From the NCBI RefSeq assembly GCF_001417955.2, contig NZ_LKTM01000339.1, forward strand, positions 1 to 64,000: a stretch of 64,000 nucleotides of DNA. Reading direction: 5' to 3'. The first letter of the stretch is position 1, and every line of letters begins with the position of its first letter. Under the pieces are notes generated by a model. That model made no database searches and had not been told where the DNA came from. It worked only from the letters and a program-made list of their open reading frames with translations. Shown here in pieces: positions 26,158-34,182 of this stretch. The stretch comes from Mycobacterium gordonae. Its GTDB lineage: Bacteria > Actinomycetota > Actinomycetes > Mycobacteriales > Mycobacteriaceae. The translations under genes and the position numbers were made by a program.

Positions 26158-27497
26158 CAGAGTCGTCCCATCCAGCTGTTGAACAAACCATCGGGGTCAT
26201 AGGTCGCGCGAGCTTTGTCCAGCCTGGCCATGGCTTCGTCGGTGGCGAAACGGGCAGGGCGCTGTCCCAGATTCTCGTCGGCCAGCTGAATTCCGGTTGC
26301 CAGGTGTGACATCGCGGCCATGTTGGATTGAGCCCAATCGGCGTACTTCGCGTCGTCGGCGGGGTCCTTCCAGGAGCCGTAGAGCGCGAGGTAGATCTCG
26401 TCCTCGACGCTGTAGGCCATGTCCTGGCGGGCCGGCGACGGCCCCCAGTTCAGCCACAGGAAGTGCGACGGGGACGGTGGCAGCGTGTCGACGATATTGC
26501 GGATGCCGGGCAGCAGCTCCTCGGCGGACGCCGACGTCCACATGTTGTCCGCGGTGTAACGGTGGTCCTCCAGGTAGTGCGTCATCACGACGTCGTACCA
26601 GGTAGGCAGATCCGTCGGCATGTAAGGATTCTTGACGAGCGCCCGGTCGACGACCGGACATGTGTCGAACACCGCCAGGGCCTTTTTGGCCTCCTCCTCG
26701 GAGTCGGCGAACGCCGGTGATGCCATCACGATGGCCGGAATGTCGAGCCCCATCTCGGGAACGCTGGCCGTCGCGATGATCTGCATCTCGACGCGACGGT
26801 CCACGTCGGCGCTGACGTTGCGCGCCCAGGTGTACACCTCGTCGGCGAGATCGAGCGGGTAGACATACACGCTGGTGCCACAGACCGCCGGGCGCGGATA
26901 CACCTTCAGGTAAAAGGAGGTGACGACGCCGAAGAAGCCCGGGCCGGCGCCGCGTGCGGCCCAGTACAGTTCGGGATGGTTCTCTGCGTCGCAATGGATC
27001 TGCTCGCCCTCGGCGGTGATGACGTCGAGTGCGGTGACACTCTCGCAGGCCGGCCCGTAGACCCGGCTGTTCCAGCCGTACCCGCCCTGCAGGAGGTATC
27101 CGCCGAGGCAGACACCCTTGCAGTGGCCACCGGGGAAGAAGAGGTTCTGTGCCTGCAGGTCGGCCATCAGCAGGCTGCCGCCCTTGCCGGGCCCGGCGAC
27201 GGCGGTCATGTTGTCGGCATCGATCGAGGCGTGGTCGAGGCGGCTGACGTCCAGCAACAGGGCGCCATCGCGCAGGTGGCTGGCCGCGAAGCTGTGCCCG
27301 CCGGACTTGATGCTGACCTTGTGTCCGTGGGCCTTGGCGTAGGCGAGCGCGGCTTTGATGTCGTCGGTGTCGGCGGCCTGCACGATCACGTCGGGATAGC
27401 GGTCGGGCACCCGCTGATGCCAGACGCTGTCGCGCCGGGCGGGCTCGTAGCCGTCATCGCCACGGAAGTAGTGTCGCCCGGCAGGTAGCGCGCTCAT
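26157..27497 (-). CDS. Bicovalent FAD oxidase, berberine-bridge-enzyme type
   Basis: A 446-aa VAO-superfamily flavoprotein (counterpart of Rv1774). The FAD domain has IKSGGHSF with His68, the usual 8-alpha histidyl attachment site, and PGGHCKGVCLGGYLLQGG with Cys126, aligned with the 6-S-cysteinyl site of bicovalent enzymes such as glucooligosaccharide oxidase. The C-terminus (FNSWMGRL after YDPDGLF) is the BBE-like ending. Such enzymes oxidise sugars, alcohols or phenolic alkaloids. No signal peptide, so it is cytosolic. AAAGGAG precedes ATG 27497. It is the first gene of the operon leading to the DAPG-hydrolase-like gene and cyp144, and is divergent from the IclR regulator. Confidence 0.9.
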   Translation of the reverse strand: MSALPAGRHYFRGDDGYEPARRDSVWHQRVPDRYPDVIVQAADTDDIKAALAYAKAHGHKVSIKSGGHSFAASHLRDGALLLDVSRLDHASIDADNMTAVAGPGKGGSLLMADLQAQNLFFPGGHCKGVCLGGYLLQGGYGWNSRVYGPACESVTALDVITAEGEQIHCDAENHPELYWAARGAGPGFFGVVTSFYLKVYPRPAVCGTSVYVYPLDLADEVYTWARNVSADVDRRVEMQIIATASVPEMGLDIPAIVMASPAFADSEEEAKKALAVFDTCPVVDRALVKNPYMPTDLPTWYDVVMTHYLEDHRYTADNMWTSASAEELLPGIRNIVDTLPPSPSHFLWLNWGPSPARQDMAYSVEDEIYLALYGSWKDPADDAKYADWAQSNMAAMSHLATGIQLADENLGQRPARFATDEAMARLDKARATYDPDGLFNSWMGRL

Positions 27498-27530
27498 CTG
27501 GAACTCCTTTGATCCCTATTTCGGTTCTTC

Positions 27531-27558
27531 ACAGTCCGCTATGCGGCACACTATAGTG
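27531..27558. promoter_or_regulatory. Operator/promoter between the FAD oxidase operon and iclR-type gene
   Basis: CCGC-TAT-GCGG (27536-27546) is a perfect palindrome and is embedded in AGTCCGCTATGCGGCAC, the form of many IclR-family operators. CACTATAGTG (27549-27558) is a second perfect palindrome and contains a consensus -10 box TATAGT (27552-27557), 6 nt before the regulator's GTG. Binding here would control the regulator and the divergent oxidase operon together. Confidence 0.65.
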
Positions 27559-27563
27559 GAAGT

Positions 27564-28310
27564 GTGGGGCAAACGGAACGGACTTCGACGACCAATCGTG
27601 ACGAGGGAATTCAGGTGCTGCGCCGTGCCGCTGCCGCCCTGGACGAAATAGCCGCCGAGCCCGGACATCTGCGGCTGGTCGATCTCGGTGAGCGCCTGGG
27701 ACTGGCCAAGTCGACCGTCCGGCGGCTGCTGGTCGGTCTGGTCGAGGTCGGTCTGGTCAGCGTCGACTCGAACGGCCGCTTCTCCCTGGGGGATCGGTTA
27801 CTCGGCTTCGGCAGCGCCACCGGCGCGCACATAGCCGCCATTTTCCGGCCGACCATCGAGCGGGTGGCCACGGCCACCGACGGTGAAACGGTGGACCTTT
27901 CCGTGCTGCGGGGGCAGCGAATGTGGTTCGTCGACCAGATCGAATCGTCGCATCGGCTACGGGCGGTTTCGGCGGTCGGGGTCCGCTTCCCGCTGGCCGG
28001 CACCGCCAACGGAAAAGCGGCACTTGCCGCCCTCGACGACGCCGACGCGGAGGCGGCGTTATCCCGGATGCCGCAGGAGGCGGCCGCCGCGCTGAGGTCC
28101 GAAATCGCCGAAATCCGTTCCACTGGAATCGCTTTCGACCGTGATGAGCATACCTCCGGCATCTCGGCAGCCGCTATCGCGCGGCGATCGGTGGGAGACA
28201 ACGTGATTGCCATCTCGGTGCCCACCCCGACCGAGCGTTTCGCGGAAAAGCAGGACCAGATCGTCGCCGCACTGCGCGCGGCGGCCGAATCCACGGCGTG
28301 GACGCGCTGA
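27564..28310 (+). CDS. IclR-family transcriptional regulator
   Basis: A 248-aa DNA-binding regulator (counterpart of Rv1773c). An N-terminal winged helix-turn-helix (about 14-75, VLRRAAAALDEIAAEPG... RLGLAKSTVRRLLVGLVEVGLV) is followed by the IclR effector domain (about 85-245; VDQIESSHRLRAVSAVGVRFPLAGTANGKA). The effector is unknown, but the divergent oxidase / DAPG-hydrolase-like / cyp144 operon is the obvious target. GTG 27564 lies 6 nt after TATAGT with no ribosome site, so the mRNA is probably leaderless. Confidence 0.93.
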   Translation: MGQTERTSTTNRDEGIQVLRRAAAALDEIAAEPGHLRLVDLGERLGLAKSTVRRLLVGLVEVGLVSVDSNGRFSLGDRLLGFGSATGAHIAAIFRPTIERVATATDGETVDLSVLRGQRMWFVDQIESSHRLRAVSAVGVRFPLAGTANGKAALAALDDADAEAALSRMPQEAAAALRSEIAEIRSTGIAFDRDEHTSGISAAAIARRSVGDNVIAISVPTPTERFAEKQDQIVAALRAAAESTAWTR

Positions 28311-28326
28311 GCTGAACCCCGAAGAA

Positions 28327-28352
28327 GCCGCGGTACTTCCCTTTACCGCGGC
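28327..28352. terminator. Hairpin between convergent regulator and ANTAR genes
   Basis: GCCGCGGTA (28327-28335) and TACCGCGGC (28344-28352) form a perfect 9-bp stem with an 8-nt loop, placed between the IclR stop (28310) and the ANTAR-gene stop (28370). There is no T-run, as is usual for mycobacterial hairpins, so it probably acts in both directions. Confidence 0.6.
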
Positions 28353-28369
28353 CTTGGGGTGTCAAGGAT

Positions 28370-28660
28370 TCAGCAGGAGCACACGGCGGCACCGGCGAAC
28401 AGGTCGCCCCATTCATGCCGCGCCGCTGACTGCGCTTCGATGAAACTGGGGGTCTCCTCCCCCTCCCCGGCCAGGTGCACCAGCGCCCAGGCCATCTCGT
28501 ACACCGGGACCCGGTGACGTCGTGCGGCGCTGTGCAACTCGTCGAAGGCCGTGCCCGAGCGGCACCGGCGCACGCCGATCAGAATCCCGCGGGCGGTGTC
28601 CAGCAGGCGACCCGAGTTCGAATCGGAGGGGATCTGGGTAGGAGCCCCGCTTGCCGTCAT
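28370..28660 (-). CDS. Stand-alone ANTAR-domain protein (putative RNA-binding antiterminator)
   Basis: A 96-aa protein, counterpart of Rv1772. Residues 19-64 (LLDTARGILIGVRRCRSGTAFDELHSAARRHRVPVYEMAWALVHLA) follow the three-helix ANTAR pattern: an Ala-rich first helix ending in a GILIG turn, a middle helix with L-x3-A-R, and a final helix starting after VP. ANTAR proteins bind paired hairpins in nascent RNA to prevent termination, normally under a GAF, PAS or receiver sensor. No sensor domain is present here. The tail holds two cysteines (AAVCSC) that could sense redox state or metal. AGGAGGT precedes ATG 28660. Confidence 0.7.
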   Translation of the reverse strand: MTASGAPTQIPSDSNSGRLLDTARGILIGVRRCRSGTAFDELHSAARRHRVPVYEMAWALVHLAGEGEETPSFIEAQSAARHEWGDLFAGAAVCSC

Positions 28661-28827
28661 ACCTTTCTACCTCCTACCGATACATCCACCGGCGAAACTC
28701 TTGCAGGTGAAGACATCTCGCCAGAGGCGCGCCAAAATCGGCGCACCGTGCCATGATTTGCGGCTCTGAGCGATTGCGCCAGAGCACAACCCGTTTCGAT
28801 ATGCAGCTGTAAGGGTGCTGATACCGA

Positions 28828-30192
28828 TCAGTCGGCCAGCGCCAGCACTTCTTCGAATCCGGCGACCAGCGCTTCGTGGAACACGTCGTAGTCGGGAATC
28901 GCCGCCGTGTCGACGTTGATGCCCAGTGCGCAGGTGTCCACGTAGGACAGCAGGGTGACGTTGACGGACGAGCCGATCGTCGGGCCGAATGCGTACTGAC
29001 CGCGTACCGCGGCACCACCCAGGAACACCGGCACGGGAATGCCGGGCACATCGCTGGTCAAGAAGTCCACATGGCGCAGCACCGAGCCGATGTACCAGCG
29101 CGGCATCAAGTTCAGCACGCCGGCGATGAACTGGGTGTGCGGCAGCGACTTTTCGTTGCGCACCGCGCCGACGCGTTCGTGGATCAACTTGATCCGGCGC
29201 GCCGGATCGGGCTCGCCGACCGGCACATCGAACCGCATCAGAGTGATCTTGTTGCCGCCCATGTCGTCGCTCTTGGTCCGCAGGCTGATCGGCATCGTCA
29301 GATGCAGGTCACCCACGGCGACACCGTGCTTCTCGTGGTAGCGACGCAACCCGCCCGCCACTCCGGCGACGAACGCGTCGTTCAGCGCGCCATCGCAACG
29401 GTGTGCCGCCTCCCGCAGTTGCGGCCGCGACACCTCGTGGACGCTGAGACGCCGGATCAGACTGCGCTCGGTGGTCAACGGCGAACCGGTGCGGCTCAGC
29501 GGGCGCACCGTGCGGTAGACGGACGCGGCGTTGGCAGCCGCCGACCGCGCCGTGGCAACAGGGCGCCGAACACCTTCATACACCAGACGCGGTGCCCTTC
29601 TGACGGTGCCCACCAGTACCTGCCCGAGCAGAGAAGTGTTGTAGCGCAAAGTGTCCCGATACCCGTCCAACCAGGTGGACGCCGAGACCCGCGGCTCATC
29701 CGGAAGCGGTTCGTGCGGGTAGAGCTCCGCGGAGAGGTCGAACAGGTTCATCGCGATCTGCACACCGCCCACCCCGTCGGTCAGGGCGTGGTGGAACTTG
29801 CAGATCACCGCCGCGCCGCCGTCGGCCAAACCCTCGACCAACGTCGTCTCCCACAGCGCCCGGGCCCGGTCGAAGTCCTGCATCTCGGCCAGGCGCGCCA
29901 TCTCGAGCACATCGTCGAGCGTGCCGGATCCGGAGACCGCCGTGCGGCGCATGTGGTAGTCGAGATCGAAGTCCGGGTCGTACTCCCACCGGGGCGGCGC
30001 CGGCGGCGGGGATTCCACCACCCGCTGCCGGAACATCGGCAGTTTTCGGCTGATCAGGTCGAAACGCTCGCGCACTTCGGCCCAGTCCGGCGTCCGGTCC
30101 AACAGCACCACGCTCACCACCGTCGACCGCAGCCGTGGATCGCTTTCCATCGCCCAGGTGAAGGCGTCGCTGTTACGCAAGAATTCAGTCAT
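28828..30192 (-). CDS. WS/DGAT-type O-acyltransferase
   Basis: A 454-aa wax ester synthase/diacylglycerol acyltransferase that joins acyl-CoA to diacylglycerol or alcohols to make triacylglycerol or wax ester, at the membrane or lipid-droplet surface. The catalytic motif is His134-His135-ALT-Asp139-Gly140. The conserved SNVPG-type segment here reads TSDVPGIPVP, and a later GSSVNVTLLSY block is typical. It starts with MTEFLRNSDAFTWAMESDP. It lies between the Rv1772 and Rv1771 counterparts, where I do not recall a gene in M. tuberculosis, so it is probably an insertion. Mycobacteria carry many paralogs; a second lies at 55784-57187. Confidence 0.92.
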   Translation of the reverse strand: MTEFLRNSDAFTWAMESDPRLRSTVVSVVLLDRTPDWAEVRERFDLISRKLPMFRQRVVESPPPAPPRWEYDPDFDLDYHMRRTAVSGSGTLDDVLEMARLAEMQDFDRARALWETTLVEGLADGGAAVICKFHHALTDGVGGVQIAMNLFDLSAELYPHEPLPDEPRVSASTWLDGYRDTLRYNTSLLGQVLVGTVRRAPRLVYEGVRRPVATARSAAANAASVYRTVRPLSRTGSPLTTERSLIRRLSVHEVSRPQLREAAHRCDGALNDAFVAGVAGGLRRYHEKHGVAVGDLHLTMPISLRTKSDDMGGNKITLMRFDVPVGEPDPARRIKLIHERVGAVRNEKSLPHTQFIAGVLNLMPRWYIGSVLRHVDFLTSDVPGIPVPVFLGGAAVRGQYAFGPTIGSSVNVTLLSYVDTCALGINVDTAAIPDYDVFHEALVAGFEEVLALAD

Positions 30193-30303
30193 GTTCGGCT
30201 CCCGGTCGTAAACCTACGACCAGCAGCGTCCGGCGTCAGCACCATATTGGTAGCCAATGACTTTGGTCCCCACAGATGGGGCCGTTCGTCAATGCCCGCC
30301 GAC

Positions 30304-31587
30304 TCAGTTACCGAGCACGCGCCGGGTGTAGTCGTTGCGGAAAACGCGGTTGGGGTCGAGGCGGTCGCGCACGGCGATGAATCGGTCCCAGTCCGGGTAC
30401 CTCTCCCGCAAGGTTGCGGCACTCTGGTAGTGCCGCTTGCCCCAGTGCGGCCGGCCCTCGTAGGAGTCCATGATCTCCTCCACGGCGCGAAAATACGTTT
30501 CGAACTCCATGCCGCTGAACTGGTGCACCGCGATGTAACAGGTTTCCCGGCCGTGCGCGGTCGACAGGAACGCGTCGTCGGGAGCGCTGAATCGGACTTC
30601 GAGGGGATACATGATCGGCAGGTTGCGCCGGCGCACGAGGTCGATGACCCGCTGCACGGCTTCCTGCGCGTGCTCGCGGGGAATCGCGTATTCCATCTCG
30701 GTGAACTTGACGTTGCGCGCGCTGGCGTAGACCCTCCAACCGTGGTCCCGGACACTCGACGGCGACATCAGGCTCGTCAACAGCCGGTTGAGGCGCGGTG
30801 CGGCGCTGGGGAATTGGCGCCCGGTGCGGCAGATCACGTTGAGGCCGGCGTTCTCGAGGCCTTCGCCGAGCCTCTTCTTCCACGCCGGCCCCGGCCGCGG
30901 TGGTTCGTTGCTGCGCCGCGTGGTGCGGGTCAGCGCTGTCTCACCGTAGGGAAAGACGAAGAACTCGAAGTGGTCATTGCCGTCGACGTCGGCGTCGAGC
31001 CGCTCCAGCGTCGTGCTCAGCGGGCGCAACTCGTCCTCGCGGTGCAGCGTGAACAGCGGCACCACCTTGAGGGTGACCTCCGATATGACGCCGAGCGCCC
31101 CGAGCGACACCCGCGCGGCCAGATAGTCGTCGCCTTCGGACACTTCCAGCACCTCGCCGGTAGCGGTGACGATTCGGGCCGAAACAATCTGTGCCGAAAC
31201 GTTTTTGAACTTGGCGCCGGTGCCGTGCGTCGCGGTGGCGGTGGCTCCGGTGATCGACTGCTTGTCGATGTCGCCCTGGTTTTCGATCCCGAACCCGTGG
31301 GCTGCCAGTTCGGCGAAGAGTGGATGCAGCTTGGCGCCGCCCTGGACCGTCGCCAGCCCGTTCGCCGTGTCGACGTTGATCACTCGCTGCAGGCCGGTCA
31401 TGTCGACCATGACGCCGTCCGTGCAGGCGCAGTCGGTGAACGAGTGGCCGCTGCCCACCGCTCGCACTGGCTGACCTCGCCCAGCCGCCCGCGCCACGAT
31501 GTCGGAGAGTTCTGCCTCCGAAGCGGGCCGCTCGACCAGAGCCGGCGCGCAGATTTGGTCACCGGCCCAGTTCTTCCACATATTCAT
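30304..31587 (-). CDS. L-gulono-1,4-lactone dehydrogenase (FAD-dependent)
   Basis: A 427-aa VAO-family flavoenzyme, counterpart of Rv1771, which oxidises L-gulono-1,4-lactone towards ascorbate using an acceptor other than oxygen. The FAD domain contains VRAVGSGHSFTD (residues 42-53) and SITGATATATHGTG. The C-terminal aldonolactone oxidase domain ends with PHWGKRHYQSAATLRERYPDWDRFIAVRDRLDP, the conserved HWGK segment of this family. Its ATG overlaps the stop of the upstream M28 peptidase (ATGA). The operon order deaminase, peptidase, dehydrogenase equals Rv1769 to Rv1771. Whether ascorbate is the real product in vivo is not settled by sequence. Confidence 0.93.
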   Translation of the reverse strand: MNMWKNWAGDQICAPALVERPASEAELSDIVARAAGRGQPVRAVGSGHSFTDCACTDGVMVDMTGLQRVINVDTANGLATVQGGAKLHPLFAELAAHGFGIENQGDIDKQSITGATATATHGTGAKFKNVSAQIVSARIVTATGEVLEVSEGDDYLAARVSLGALGVISEVTLKVVPLFTLHREDELRPLSTTLERLDADVDGNDHFEFFVFPYGETALTRTTRRSNEPPRPGPAWKKRLGEGLENAGLNVICRTGRQFPSAAPRLNRLLTSLMSPSSVRDHGWRVYASARNVKFTEMEYAIPREHAQEAVQRVIDLVRRRNLPIMYPLEVRFSAPDDAFLSTAHGRETCYIAVHQFSGMEFETYFRAVEEIMDSYEGRPHWGKRHYQSAATLRERYPDWDRFIAVRDRLDPNRVFRNDYTRRVLGN

Positions 31588-32789
31588 CGCACCAGCTCCC
31601 GCGCTACGGATTCGGCGACCGTGACGGCGTGAATCACGGTCTCATACACCAGATTCTCTGGCGTATCGGACATTTGGTGATAGTTGGACAAGGCCTTGTG
31701 GCGGTCGATCGAGGAGAAACACGCGGTGGGGTAGCCCGCGCGGCTCATCAGCACCGCGTCGGTGCTGTTTCGGGATCGCATGCCGCGCCGCAGCGGCGCC
31801 CCCGCGCGTTCGGCCGCGCGCACCACCAGGTCACGGAACGGCCGGTAGAAGTAGTCCTCCATGACGGTGGTGCCCTCGCCCTCGAGCATGATGAGCTCGG
31901 GCGAGCCGACGGTGTCGAAGTTCAGGAAGTAGGTGCGCTCGCGGTCGAGTTCCGGCTTGTGCCGCGCCATGAAACCGTAGATGCCACCCTGCAATTGTTC
32001 CTCGGCGCCCAGGGATACCAGCAACACCCGCACGCCCGGCACCGGCCGGTCACGCAGCCGCTCGGCCAGGGCGACCAGCAGCGCGACGGCCGAAAGGTTG
32101 TCGTTGGCCCCTGGGACGATCGGGCTGCGGGCGATGTCGGTGAACGCGGCCACTCCGATGGCGCTGACCGCCGCCCCGGCAAGCATCATGGCGCGGCTCC
32201 CGCGCAGAGCCCCGACGCCGGCCAGTGCGGGGGCGAAGATCGTCGGCCACCAGTTCGGCAGCGAGGTGTCGACCCGTTCGACGATGCCCGGGAACCACGC
32301 GACCGCGTACTCCTGCAGCTTGGAGTCGAAGAACTTGCCGCTGTGCGCGGCATCGTGGTGCGCGCACACCACCAGAGTGTGCTCGCCCGCCGGGTCACCG
32401 GCTTCGGCCACCACGTTCCAGGTGGTCCGCGATTTGTGCAGGGTCTTGCGCACCACCCGTGCGCCGTTGGAGCAGTCGTCGGCGATGGCCAGTCCGGCGC
32501 CCACCCCGGCCAGCGCCGCCGGCGTGCGCAACCGACGGCTGACCAGGCCGGCTGCCGCGGCAGCGACCCCGACCGCGGACAACTTGGCGTGCAGCCGCGG
32601 GTAACCGTCGTAGAACTGCTCTTCTTCGATCCGCGCCTGCCGAGCCCCGGCGGCGCGCAACCGCTCGACGATCCAGCGGGCCGCCTGGTGTTCGCCCGGG
32701 CTGCCGGCACCCCGCTCGATGGGCGCGAGCCTCTCGACGACTTCGCGCAACGTGTCGATCTCGGTCGGGCCCGCGCTGATCGCGGTCAT
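31584..32789 (-). CDS. M28-family zinc peptidase-like protein
   Basis: A 401-aa metallopeptidase-fold protein, counterpart of Rv1770. Metal and catalytic residues of the M28 set are visible: His144/Asp146 in VCAHHDAAH, Asp230 in GANDNLSA, Glu263-Glu264 in GAEEQLQGG, Asp292 in LNFDTVG and a late His in NYHQMSD. An unusual hydrophobic insert (about 180-220, APALAGVGALRGSRAMMLAGAAVSAIGVAAF) and an Ala-rich segment at 72-105 suggest membrane association. There is no signal peptide. ATG 32789 has AGGAG 5 nt upstream, so the longer open frame is not used. Aminopeptidase activity is a family inference; the substrate is unknown. Confidence 0.87.
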   Translation of the reverse strand: MTAISAGPTEIDTLREVVERLAPIERGAGSPGEHQAARWIVERLRAAGARQARIEEEQFYDGYPRLHAKLSAVGVAAAAAGLVSRRLRTPAALAGVGAGLAIADDCSNGARVVRKTLHKSRTTWNVVAEAGDPAGEHTLVVCAHHDAAHSGKFFDSKLQEYAVAWFPGIVERVDTSLPNWWPTIFAPALAGVGALRGSRAMMLAGAAVSAIGVAAFTDIARSPIVPGANDNLSAVALLVALAERLRDRPVPGVRVLLVSLGAEEQLQGGIYGFMARHKPELDRERTYFLNFDTVGSPELIMLEGEGTTVMEDYFYRPFRDLVVRAAERAGAPLRRGMRSRNSTDAVLMSRAGYPTACFSSIDRHKALSNYHQMSDTPENLVYETVIHAVTVAESVARELVR

Positions 32790-32808
32790 CGCAACTCCTG
32801 TTCGTGCA

Positions 32809-34047
32809 TCAGAGGAACGTGCACCCCTCACCCCGGTAGGTCGGGACCGTGTCGACCACGGCAGCGCCGCGAACCAGATGCAGGCGGTCGAACCGCTCAC
32901 ACAGTTCGCCCGCCTTGGTGTGGCGGAAGTAGACCTTGTCGCCGATCCGCAGGGAACGAGCCGCGTCGCCGCTCAGCGGCGTCTGCACCTCACCGGTGCC
33001 CTCCATCGAATTGAGCGCGAGGCCTTCCGGCAGGTAGGGAGTGGGCATCCGGTCTTTGGCGCCGACGCCGCTGGCCAGATAGCCGCCGCCCAGCGCGGTG
33101 ACCGTGTGGTCGTCGGGGCGGCGAGACACCGGCAGCGCGAAGATCGCCGCGGGCTGCAACGTGAACGACGAATAGGAATCGAACAGTGTCGGCGCGTAGA
33201 AGCCCGAACCGGCGGTTGCCTCCGTCATTGCCGGCTCCCGCGCCACCAGTTGCAGGTCGCCGGTGCCGCCGGCGTTGACGATCTCCAGGTCGGCCACCTG
33301 CCGGACCAGCTCCACCGCGCGGGCACGGCGCTCGCGCAGTTCCGCGATCGACCGCCGCTGCATGAGCCCGACGAGCGCGTTCTGCACATGCTTGCCGGAC
33401 ACGTGGTCGCCGAATCCGGCGATGTGACCTTCATAGGACATCAACGCGACCAGTTTGAGCGCCGGCCGGCGCGCGATCTCCTCCGCGAGGGCACGCGCCT
33501 GCTCGGGGGTGTGCAGCGGGGAGCGCTTGGGACCGATCTTGACGCGCCCGCCGGCCGGCCAGTATCCGGCGTCGAGATCCAGGCACAGCCGCACGGGCTG
33601 ATTTGTCGCACTCTCGATCAGGTCGAGATGCTCGACGCTGTCGACCATGACGATCGGCGCACCGTCGGGATCCGCGGCGGTGATCTCGCCCAGCTCGCGC
33701 AGCGACGCACGGTCGGTGCTCGGATAGGCGAGCAGAAGATTGCGGAAGCCGTGGCCGGCCAGCCAGAGGGTTTCCCGCAGGGTGAAGGTCATCAGGCCAT
33801 CGAAGCGCTCATTGGAGTCAAGGATCTGACGCTGTATCGGTCTGCAGCGCAATGACTTTGACGCCACCCGGATCGGCTTGCCGCCGGCGCGGGCGAGCAA
33901 CTGGGCGGCGTTGCTCCACATCGCGTCGAGATCGATGAATGCAAACGGCGCATCGAGGTCGGCGAATGCCTCTTCGTAGCGCTGCAGTCGGCCCCGGGTG
34001 TCGAGCCGGACCTGCCCTTGTTGAGGTGGCTGGTGGGCGGCATTCAC
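32809..34047 (-). CDS. PLP-dependent amino acid deaminase/aldolase (alanine-racemase fold)
   Basis: A 412-aa enzyme of the D-threonine aldolase / D-serine dehydratase group, counterpart of Rv1769. The N-terminal alanine-racemase-type barrel has the PLP lysine in RVASKSLR (Lys64). The barrel continues with LCLDLDAGYW, LVALMSYEGHIAG and EIVNAGGTGD (phosphate-binding Gly-rich loop). The C-terminal beta domain has a possible metal-binding set (VYFRHTKAGELCERFDRLHLV). The reaction should use a D-amino or beta-hydroxy amino acid, but which one is unknown. GTG 34047 was chosen over the start at 34086 from length (Rv1769 is about 414 aa) and an AAGGTG 8 nt upstream. First gene of the operon ending at 30304. 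Confidence 0.85.
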   Translation of the reverse strand: MNAAHQPPQQGQVRLDTRGRLQRYEEAFADLDAPFAFIDLDAMWSNAAQLLARAGGKPIRVASKSLRCRPIQRQILDSNERFDGLMTFTLRETLWLAGHGFRNLLLAYPSTDRASLRELGEITAADPDGAPIVMVDSVEHLDLIESATNQPVRLCLDLDAGYWPAGGRVKIGPKRSPLHTPEQARALAEEIARRPALKLVALMSYEGHIAGFGDHVSGKHVQNALVGLMQRRSIAELRERRARAVELVRQVADLEIVNAGGTGDLQLVAREPAMTEATAGSGFYAPTLFDSYSSFTLQPAAIFALPVSRRPDDHTVTALGGGYLASGVGAKDRMPTPYLPEGLALNSMEGTGEVQTPLSGDAARSLRIGDKVYFRHTKAGELCERFDRLHLVRGAAVVDTVPTYRGEGCTFL

Positions 34048-34182
34048 GCCGTCACACCTTACTGAACATTCGCCCAATTGAGGCAACCCTCGTGGAAACC
34101 GGGTCCGCAGTCTGTGCAGTTTGCCGTCCGCGACACCGGAGATTGTGCAGAATGCCCTATTGGTACTGCCGGCCGCGCGCGG

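Noticed and set aside
28876..31632. Long open frame on the plus strand (918 codons)
   Set aside because: It is antisense to the WS/DGAT and gulonolactone dehydrogenase genes, both of which have clear motifs. No ribosome site or family match.
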